DNA of 64,000 nucleotides. Source: Microdochium bolleyi (Eukaryota > Ascomycota > Sordariomycetes > Xylariales > Microdochiaceae). Within the stretch, counting starts at the first letter, position 1; each line of letters begins with the position of its first letter. The DNA lies in contig KQ964260.1 of the NCBI GenBank assembly GCA_001566295.1, forward strand, positions 248,001 through 312,000, given 5' to 3'. Below are positions 56,040 to 64,000 of this stretch, piece by piece. The position numbers were made by a program, and so were the translations under genes. Below the pieces are notes generated by a model. That model searched no databases and was not told the DNA's origin. It was given only the letters and a program-made list of their open reading frames with translations.

Positions 56040-58391
56040 GCTGGCAGGTATTTATGCATTCTTTGACCCTTGGCGCATCGGGGTCTGTCAGACTGTTCGA
56101 GTAGCAGCTCGGTGACAAGAGATGATCAGGTAGACCGTCAAGCCGGATTCGTGGTGCTCAAAGTTCCTGGTCGAGCACCTTCTGCGCAAAAGTGACCTGA
56201 GGTATCAAGACTTAGCTTTCGGGATCTAGACCACCTGTTTCCCCCCAAAAGTCCTGAAGTTTGAGCCCGAAGCCGTGCAGGTATCCAGTCGTGCTCCGTT
56301 CCGGTTGCAGAGGTCGAGTGTGATGAGACCAGGAACTCAACGCGAATCCCTTTCGAGGCATTGTCCGAGACCGTGGCCGCCACTATCACTTGCCAAACGT
56401 TCCTGGCGCTTGTGACGAATGTCAGACTTCAGTCTATGAGTGGTTGCCACGGAGCGAGTGGCGAGCTGAAATCTGCCCATCACTGCCTTATGCAGTTGTC
56501 TTCAGCCTAGCGAATGGCCTCATATGATCTCGGCCAGCCATGAGAGGCTTGGACAATGGCGCCATCGACATGACGTGCTGCAAGCCATTGCCGGAACCAT
56601 AACAGTCGACGATCTATTAGAGCGGGACATACGCAATGGCATATCTCGCCACGACCTCGAGACTCTGCAGGTCGACAGAGGAGGTCCGTACTGGAGGCCT
56701 TGTGTTGATCAGCGGCATCTGAGCAATTGGACGGCGTATCATACTCCAACCGTCCCACCACTCGCATCTATACCCTGCAGCCATCTGTGACGATGCAGGC
56801 GCTGTGCGTTTTCCCCTCCCAGCCTAGCCTCGAGAACGGAACTTCCTTGAAACACCCTCTGCCTGAGACGGACACCGTGGGAACGTACGAAAGTGCCTAA
56901 CTCGACAGGTCTCTCCGCGCTTGCCCTTCATTGTCTGCTCCAAGCAGTGCCATATCTGTCAAAGTCCACGGCAGCTAGGATCGCCCTCCTCAGGTGCTCT
57001 GGCACATGAAGCGGAGCATATTGAAATGCCACGGTCTTATTCCTTCTCCTTCGCGGGACGGCCCGCGCGGGAAGGCGCGCTGAATAAAGACTTCCAACGT
57101 GGGCAAGGTTTCAAAGGTGCATCCAGTGGCGCCAATGGTCATTTTCTGTGACGGCTGATCAGCTGCACGCGAGACATCCTCTCTCGACCGGTGCAAGCGA
57201 ATGGGATGAGACCAGCCCGGCCTTCATGCGCCCATGAGGGCCTGCAACTTTTGCCGGGACGGGCCGCAAAGTCTCCATGATCATCAAGTTCGCGCCTCGT
57301 CATTGGCAGAGCACTTCTTGGCGGCCCTCGCGGCGTGCATACCCGAGGAATCCTTGCTCAGCCAGCCACAGTGCTTCAGCTCCGCCCATTTGGGACATGA
57401 ACCGCACGCAGACGGTATGGAGTGGACTTCACTTGATTCAGCCAGCCACATGCCTTCCCCTTTATGCAGGTTCGCTTTTTGCCACTCTTTACTGCTGCCG
57501 CCAGCATGACGATATCTGCACTTCGACTGTTTAGGCTCATTCCCCGCTGAAAGCAAGGGCCTTGGTGTCTCTGACTTGATCGGGGAAGAGCTTTTTGGAA
57601 CTTCCGGGAGGCGGTGTGGCGACATGCTCGAACAGTTCGCATTAAGACTTGCACCTGACCTTTTCGACAGGCAGTTGAACTTGCTCACTTGAACATACTT
57701 GTCATTATAAGCCACTATCCCTAGTCCAGTGATTCCGAGCAGGAGAGCTAATTGGGGTAGAGGGAATACCGGCCAACGATAAAAACGGACATACTGGGTA
57801 TAAACCAATTTTGTGGCATGGGTAATAGTCAAGCCAGGAAGCCTCAGGATTCCACGGATGCGCTCCAATGGAGTGACATCGGGCCATGGAGCACTGATGT
57901 GGTGTGGCCCTTTGTGGACTAACCCTTAGCCGAGTCCTCGCCGCCATGATTGAGACGTGGAGTTGCTGTTGCAAGCACCTGCGCGATCAGTGAGCTCTGA
58001 CATATCTGATCCAATTCGAGCATGCCTACAAGGGCAATATATGCAGCCTTTCATTCTCACGCACACGATCGTGCGCCGCACGTGTGTCTTGTCTATACTC
58101 ACCATTTAGGGCAGCGGACATTTAGGGCAGCGGACTGTTATCCTCGGGCTGGTTTGATGGTGTTTTGAGGTACAAGACATCAGCCAGCCAGCCATTTTTC
58201 CGAGGCTTTGAGCAGTCATATAGTGGCTTGGAACACCGGACATACATCCACATGAAGCAGAAGACGAAAGACTCTAGCATGAACCCCGACAGTCATGGCG
58301 GCGGATAAGTTGCAGGCATAATATTGAAGACTTGCTTATTTTCCTCTGTGCCCAATCAAGAGAACCATGGCTGAGCTTTCCCACTCGCCTC
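56040..58391. other. Long intergenic region
   Basis: 2.35 kb. The longest frame is 57868-57284 on the minus strand (194 codons), with one hydrophobic stretch (LALLLGITGLGIVAYN) and a low-complexity remainder; it is not called. A direct duplication of the short unit TTTAGGGCAGCGGAC occurs at about 58106-58137. Confidence 0.4.
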
Positions 58392-59456
58392 TCACGCAAT
58401 CTTGTACACGATCTTCTCGACCCGCACCTTGCCCTCCTGGTGCAGCTTGAACCCCTCGGGCACCGCCTCAAGCCCGCCCAGGATCTTGACCGGGTTGGGC
58501 TTCAGCTCGCCCGACTCCAGCCACCCCGGCAGCTTCTTGAGCCCGTGCTCCTCCCAGAACCGCCGGTCCTCGGTCGTCACGCCGCCATTGTAGTCGAATG
58601 CCTCCATGCCCTTGAGCGGCTTCTCGAACACGGTGTACGCGATCGTGGACTCGACTTTGACCCGCGCCGCGACGTCCTCGGGCAGCTTCGCGCCCCGCCA
58701 GGGGAGCAGGCACATGACGTGCCCGCCGTGCGCGGTGGATATGGCGCTCGCGACGCTCTCGATGCTGCCGCCCTCGGAGATGGTGTCGAGCGCGTACCGC
58801 AGGTCGTCGTTTGTCAGGGAGCGCACCTTTTCGACCCAGTCGGCGTCGTTGTAGTCGACCGTCTCATCGGCGCCCAGGCTCCGCAGCAGGTCGTGGTTCC
58901 TGGCCGAGCCCGTCGCGATGACGCGCAGCCCCGCCATCTTGGCGAGCTGCACGGCGTACAGGCCCACCGAGCTCGTGCCGCCGTAGATGAGTACTTGCGT
59001 CTTCTTGTCACTGCTGCCCGCAGAAGAGGAGCCGGGCTGCGGCAGGCCCAGGCGCTGGAAGAGGGCCTGCACGGCCGTCGCCACGGCCAGCGACACAGTC
59101 GAGGCGGCCTCGAGGCTCACGCTGTCGGGCACGGGGAACACGAGCGATGGCTCGGTGGCCAGGTACTCTGCGAACGCGCCGCGGTCCGGGTCCGCACTGC
59201 CGCCGTGCACCCAGCCAGCGACGCGCTGGCCGACGGCCCACTGCGACGAGCCGTTGGCGTCGGCGACGGTGCCTGCAAAGTCGCAGCCCACGACACGCCC
59301 TGGGGGCTTCCCGGGGACGCCCTTCCAGTCGGTCGGGTTCTGCGCAGCGTAGTGCACCTTGACGAGGATCTCGCCTTGCCGTAGCACCGGGATGGGCACG
59401 TCGGACCGCACGGCCACGGTCTTGGGGGAGGCGGTGACGAGGGCCTTCATCGCCAT
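58392..59456 (-). CDS. MDR-superfamily NADPH-dependent oxidoreductase (enoyl/quinone reductase type)
   Basis: 354 aa, one exon. Medium-chain dehydrogenase/reductase without structural zinc: the N-terminal GroES-like part has VPIPVLRQGEILVKVHYAAQ and NPTDWKG, VVGCDFAGTV, and GQRVAGWVHGG; the Rossmann part has LIYGGTSSVGLYAVQLAKMA and VIATGSARNHDLLRSLGADE. The Cys cluster of zinc alcohol dehydrogenases is absent. This is the pattern of fungal trans-acting enoyl reductase/ToxD-like proteins, many of which act in secondary metabolism, but no synthase gene is in this window. The ATG at 59456 is chosen because the sequence upstream in frame is His/Pro-rich leader; a longer frame starts at 59666. 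Confidence 0.88.
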   Translation of the reverse strand: MAMKALVTASPKTVAVRSDVPIPVLRQGEILVKVHYAAQNPTDWKGVPGKPPGRVVGCDFAGTVADANGSSQWAVGQRVAGWVHGGSADPDRGAFAEYLATEPSLVFPVPDSVSLEAASTVSLAVATAVQALFQRLGLPQPGSSSAGSSDKKTQVLIYGGTSSVGLYAVQLAKMAGLRVIATGSARNHDLLRSLGADETVDYNDADWVEKVRSLTNDDLRYALDTISEGGSIESVASAISTAHGGHVMCLLPWRGAKLPEDVAARVKVESTIAYTVFEKPLKGMEAFDYNGGVTTEDRRFWEEHGLKKLPGWLESGELKPNPVKILGGLEAVPEGFKLHQEGKVRVEKIVYKIA

Positions 59457-60963
59457 GGCTGCTGCTGTTTGGGGGTGGTGTGAATGGGTGCGGTTGTTGT
59501 GGTTGTTGTGGCGGTCCGCAGGTATGCTATGATATGTTGGTGGCGGGTGGTTTGCTCTGTGCGTGATGACGACGACGATTGTTGCCCTTGGAACGATCTC
59601 TGATGACTGAAAATGCTGATTATTGGGGACCTCCTGATGATTTTGACCAGGACCGCCCGGCGTCAAAGGCTTATATATTGGCGTGGGGTCGCCCGGAGGG
59701 TCAAAGTTGTCACACCCTGCTTACCAACATCGACGTCGGAAACCGAGGCCCGTGGTTGTGTTCCACATTCTGCAATCAGAACGTCAGGAATCTCGGCTAA
59801 TCCCGTAGGCTTCACGTGGTGCTGACGTCGTCGCCGCCCGAAGTGCCGACGCTAACTGGCGGAGATCCCTGTTCCTAGTGTTAGTCAGCAGCCACGAGTT
59901 GCTCGGCTGATAAATCCACAGTCGGCGGCGGGGCAATGTTTTGATGTGTCGGAACCAGTTGTGAGGTTCTGATGCCTTTTGGGATACAACACGGGTCACA
60001 CAAGGTACGGGTGAGGTAGCCACGAGAGGGCGCAACGTGACAGGTTCTCTGTGACATACATTTTTGTTTCAGTCTTGTCAACCCGGGACTACATGGGAGG
60101 CTGCGCTGTGATTCAAACAATTTTGAGTTAATCGTATCTCCCTTCGCAAGGACCAGATCTGGATGTTGGGCATCAAAGTATCTGAAAATGCAGTCACCAG
60201 CTTGGTGAATCGCCATGGGAAATTGAGCCTGCCATGCTCTCATATGCTATACCGAAACCTTGTAGTCGGATTGCCAAGGATGCCCAGTGGTGTGTATACA
60301 TGCGGGGTGGGAGTGAGGCCCAACGACTGACTTCACACAATATCAGTTTATGTCGTTGTCCTTAATCAAATCACGCCAAAAGGTTAGCATTGAGAAGCGG
60401 TTGACGCACTTTAATGTACGCGTCTCTGCGCGTGGTGAGCGGTGCTCAGTCGTTGACCACAGTCCGTGAGGCCTTGTGATCTTGGTTGGTGCTTGAGTTC
60501 GATGCCGGTTTCGGGGCTTGATAGAGCAGACAAATTGAGTTGTCTGAGGTGCCTTAGGCGCCACACTCACACTGCTGCTGGCGTGGGGTGACATTGGTCG
60601 CATGTGAACACAACGGACAATAGTGATTGAACGGAGGCTCGGCCGGGTGTTAGAGCTGCATCGAGACAGTCAGCCCAGAACACGTCTTGCAGCTGAAGCC
60701 AAGCACGAAAACCACGGCAACCATCCAACGTGGGATCCAGCCATTTCCCACTTCACAGTCCCAAGGCAATGAAGTTCCTCAGAGAGACACCTTGCTTTCA
60801 CGCGTCAGACAAATCTTCGTCGATCACGCGTAGCGTCATGCACACAACCCCGCGCATGCCAGACCGTACCTTGACACTATCACCCATGACCACTTGACCT
60901 CACCAACAAAAATACAGCAACAACAATCTCCATCCCGCCCACCCCTTCGCTGCGGCAGCAACG
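59457..60963. other. Intergenic region
   Basis: 1.5 kb between divergently arranged genes. No gene, repeat or RNA recognised. Confidence 0.4.
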
Positions 60964-61621
60964 ATGGCACGATTCGAGAAGCACCATAAACTTACCAAGG
61001 AGAAAAGGGAAAAGAAGGAGCGACACGCGGCGCGCGAGAGGAGACGCCAGGAAGCCCCCATGTCGCAGAACGAGACCGTCGATGACAAAAGCAGCAAAAA
61101 GAACAAGAACAAAACCAAGACAAAGACCAAGAGACGTTCGACCACAGCGATCCCGCCCCCCGTTATCCCCGCCTCGCCCGCGAAGCACCTCATCTGTCAC
61201 GCCAACAACGGACTCCCGGCGGTCAAGTCCGAGACCACCGCCGCGGCTGTCGCCGCTGGCATCCCCCCTGCCAGCCCTTACCGCGTTCCGATCGCAAACA
61301 TGAGTCCCGATATCGGCATCGGCGCCGATGCACCTGGCGGCACGTCGCTGTTCACGTTCGACACAATGGGATCTCGCCGTGGAGGGTCGCTCGTCGCACA
61401 GGATGTAAGTCGAAGTAGCTGGTATCCAAGGAAGACATGGACTGTCGTGGTGATGGGTGCTGACTGTACTTCCCAAACCTGTCCAGGTCACAAGCAGCTC
61501 ACAAGCCGAGTCACTGCTCGCTCAGCACGTTGCGTATCTGCGCACCCACACGGTCGTCGACCTGCTGAATCTGATCGTGCAGAGCGTCATGATGGCGGCG
61601 GAGCACGAGGAGCTCAAGTGA
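60964..61621 (+). CDS. Hypothetical basic protein
   Basis: 191 aa from exons 60964-61404 and 61487-61621 (donor GTAAGT, acceptor TCCAG, phase 0). The first 60 residues are extremely basic and charged (KLTKEKREKKERHAARERRR, later KKNKNKTKTKTKRR), probably a nuclear or nucleolar localisation region. A Pro/Ala/Thr-rich middle follows, and exon 2 encodes a short hydrophobic helix-like end (YLRTHTVVDLLNLIVQSVMM). The clean splice and continuous sense across it support a real gene. No family recognised. Confidence 0.6.
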
Positions 61622-63151
61622 ATGACACTCGTGGTAGTTCCTCCCGAGAACGCAGACCGAGCGTCGATCTTGCAGACGCCCAACGAGTGGTGTTGGTCTA
61701 CTGCGGTTGCCGGGGACAGGTGTGGTGAAGAAAGGGACAGTGGTCGAGCTGACAGCACTACTCCCGGGTGTTGTCTCATGTTGGGCCAGGTGAAAGCTAT
61801 TGCTGCCGTGTTGCGTGGTGTCCCGGCATTGTCTCTTCTCGTTGGTCAGGCATCAACCAGTCTTGGACAGACGGTTGCTGGAATCGAGTAGATCCGAAAT
61901 GACCTCCAGCCAGAGCCCGTATCGTTCACTGAACTCCTGGACCAAGTCTCAAGGCTCGGTCACATCAAAGGCACGCACTGCTATGGCAACCCATCTTCAC
62001 GAACGGTCGTGTACAAGTACTTCAGACCTCAACGTAGTGATGGGAGATGTACCCTACAATTACAAACGGGCCTGAGAGCTGAGCGGACCCGCTTCCCATC
62101 AGGGTGTTAGTTCCGAGTCAGGGGCTCTAATTAGAGCCGCGCTAGGTTAGGGAGGTCCTACCTTGAAAAGTTTTTGCACCCAAGCCACAACAAGAGCCTC
62201 ACAAATGGAACCTGCGATGTTTAGGATTGTGGCAACAGAATAGGAAGCCCATCGCATGCGGGAGGAGAGCACCAGCACTGACTGATCACGTCCACGCCGA
62301 GTGCAAGCACATCATCGGAAATGCTGTCCTGTTCGAGAAGGCGAGGCCGTGATTTTGCGCGGCGTGGGAGGCAACAGGTGGCATGTTGGTCCGCTGTCAT
62401 GCTATTTTCCTCAAATGTGGCTGGTGCTGTCCATGCCCTTCTGACTTCTGTGATGGATGTCAATGTCAGCCCAGCCGCGGTTGGTCGCCTAGAAGGATGT
62501 GAAAAATCGTACCCATTCTGTGCAACGTCGCGATCGCAACCTGCGATCACGTCATTGCGCCAAGCCCACCTTCGCCCGCCGCACAGGCTCAGACAGGCTC
62601 GACTGGCACGAATAGGGCCGCAAAGCCGCAAAACCATGACAAAGAGTTTCATGGGCCCGGGCAGAGCCTGGGCCAGGCAACGGGTATCAGGGGGCACCAG
62701 CCTCGACCAGATCTCTCCACTATACGGGGCCACCCGCCTATTCCACGAGGCTTCCAGGGAGATTTTTTCCTCTAGCCCCAGGTCGGCGTGCTCCGGCTTG
62801 GCTCGACGTCCCGGCCTTGTGCGCCGTCCACTCGCCGTCCTCTGGCCCGGCCGGGACCCCTGGCCAGCTTCCCCTTGGGGCAAAAAGGACTGCAATTCAA
62901 CCATATCGCGCCATCGCGTCGTGATTGACGACTCTCGGTCACCGATCCAGTCCAAGCTCTCCTTTGTCGACGCCGCCGTCTTGTGTTGCCACTCTGCATC
63001 CTCCTGCGTATTCCCAAGCCTTGGCTAGCCGGCCGCCAAGCGCTCAGACTATTGCGTGCTGACCTGTGCTGAGAGCCCCGGGGCATCGACGACTCTGTTC
63101 ATAAACACCACTCTTCCACGCTCCAGTTTTCAGTCCTGTCTCTTGTCCAGC
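61622..63151. other. Intergenic region
   Basis: 1.5 kb. Long frames on both strands around 62220-63090 overlap one another and have Arg/Ser/Pro-rich composition, so neither is called. It includes the permease promoter. Confidence 0.4.
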
Positions 63152-64000
63152 ATGTCTGTGAGATCGACAGACTCGCCTCGCGCACTCATGGCCAACAAGC
63201 ACGACGACACGACCCCCAAGTCGGGCAGCATCCAGGATGGCGTCACGCCCGCCCACGCCGGCGGCGACGACATTGTCGTCGGTAAGTTCTTCCCCGGGGA
63301 CACCATCACCACCTGCCACAGGAACATCCCAGCTAACACACCATGAAACAGGCCACATCGCCGACGCCCGCGAGGCCAAGCGCCAGATCGGCATCCCGAC
63401 GGCCGTCTTCCTGATCGTCAACCGCATCATCGGCACGGGCATCTTCGCCACGCCCGGCACCATCCTCGCGCTCTCGGGCTCCGTCGGGCTCGCCATGATC
63501 ATCTGGGTCGTGGGGCTCATCATCGCCGTCGCGGGCACGCTCGTCTACGTCGAATGGGGCACGGGCATCCCCAAGAACGGCGGCGAGAAGAACTATCTCG
63601 AGTACGTCTTCACCAAGCCGCGCTTCCTCGTGACGGGTCTGTACGCGGGCTACGTCATCCTGCTGGGCTGGGCGTCGGGCAACTCGGTCGTCTTCGGCGA
63701 GTACATCCTGCACGCCGCCGACGTGCCCGTCGACCGCTGGAACCAGCGCGCCATCGGCGTCGCCTGCCTGACCTTCTGCTTCCTCCTGCACGGCACCGCC
63801 CTGAAGTGGGGGCTGCGCCTGCAGAACGTCCTCGGCTCCCTCAAGCTCATCATCGTCATCATCATGATCATCGGCGGCTGGGTCGCGCTGGCCGGCCACG
63901 TCAAGCTCGACGTCAAGCCCGACAACTTCACCAACGCCTTCGCAGGCACCACCGAGGGCGCGTCGGCCTACGGCGTCGTTACGGCCCTGTACTACGTCAT
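63152..64000 (+). CDS. Amino-acid permease, LAT/methionine-permease-like (3' end cut by window)
   Basis: Plasma-membrane amino-acid transporter of the APC superfamily, cut by the right edge after about 250 residues. Exons are 63152-63281 and 63352 onward (donor GTAAGT, acceptor ACAG). The start may be the ATG at 63152 or the one at 63188 (MANKHDD). The first TM carries the family motif NRIIGTGIFATPGTILALSG, followed by GTLVYVEWGTGIPKNGGEKN and YLEYVFTKPRFLVTGLYAGY, which closely follow high-affinity methionine permeases (Mup1 type) of fungi. Five or more TM segments are visible before the edge. Substrate methionine is likely but not certain. The hydrophilic N-terminus has Lys residues suitable for ubiquitin-driven endocytosis. 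Confidence 0.88.

Noticed and set aside
57284..57868. 194-codon minus-strand frame with one hydrophobic stretch
   Set aside because: Only the first 60 residues look protein-like, the remainder is low-complexity; no supporting splice or family motif.
1..64000. tRNA, rRNA, CRISPR, bacterial-type operons
   Set aside because: No cloverleaf with matching A/B boxes, no rRNA-like stretch and no regularly spaced non-coding repeats were found; the DNA is eukaryotic.

Overview
This window is genomic DNA of a filamentous ascomycete (Pezizomycotina; gene content fits Sordariomycetes, but no genus can be named from sequence alone). Evidence: spliceosomal introns of about 45-150 nt with GTANGT donors and CTRAC-type branch sites; Zn(II)2Cys6 regulators with the fungal transcription factor domain; Pezizomycotina-type families (HsbA-like surface protein, fungal rhodopsin-domain membrane protein, OTT_1508-like deaminase); and repeat relics with CpA-to-TpA changes typical of RIP. 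Exon joins below were read by hand from splice motifs and reading-frame phase. No tRNA or rRNA gene was recognised.

Layout. 1-5.5 kb: a Zn2Cys6 regulator (cut by the left edge) divergent from a short-chain dehydrogenase, then a PY-motif protein. 5.5-14 kb: a large F-box protein, a secreted tyrosinase, a Lys-rich unknown protein and an HsbA-like secreted protein, all on the minus strand. 17-23.2 kb: an eight-exon MFS permease and a Ser/Thr-rich single-pass membrane protein. 24.9-36.6 kb: an HSL-type esterase, then a POT peptide transporter, a Zn2Cys6 regulator, an M19 membrane-type dipeptidase and a D-amino-acid oxidase ending in a peroxisomal signal. These last four read as a possible dipeptide / D-amino-acid utilisation cluster. 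37-42.9 kb: a C2H2 zinc-finger gene with an in-frame stop, an OTT_1508-like deaminase gene with apparent frameshifts, and a small alpha/beta hydrolase. 43-48.6 kb: repeat-rich DNA with two short TA-flanked inverted-repeat elements, a 38-bp inverted repeat and a dispersed repeat also present at 24 kb, surrounding a rhodopsin-domain gene. 48.6-54.7 kb: a ZIP metal transporter with a His-rich N-terminus, a small secreted cysteine-rich protein, and a secreted, probably GPI-anchored protein carrying twelve copies of the histidine-triad motif PHGDHWHC. 55-64 kb: a lectin-like protein, an MDR oxidoreductase, a small basic protein, and an amino-acid permease cut by the right edge.

Most striking are (a) the histidine-triad repeat protein beside a ZIP transporter, which suggests a cell-wall metal (zinc) capture system, and (b) the peptide transporter / regulator / dipeptidase / D-amino-acid oxidase group. 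Both functional readings are inference from motif and neighbourhood.
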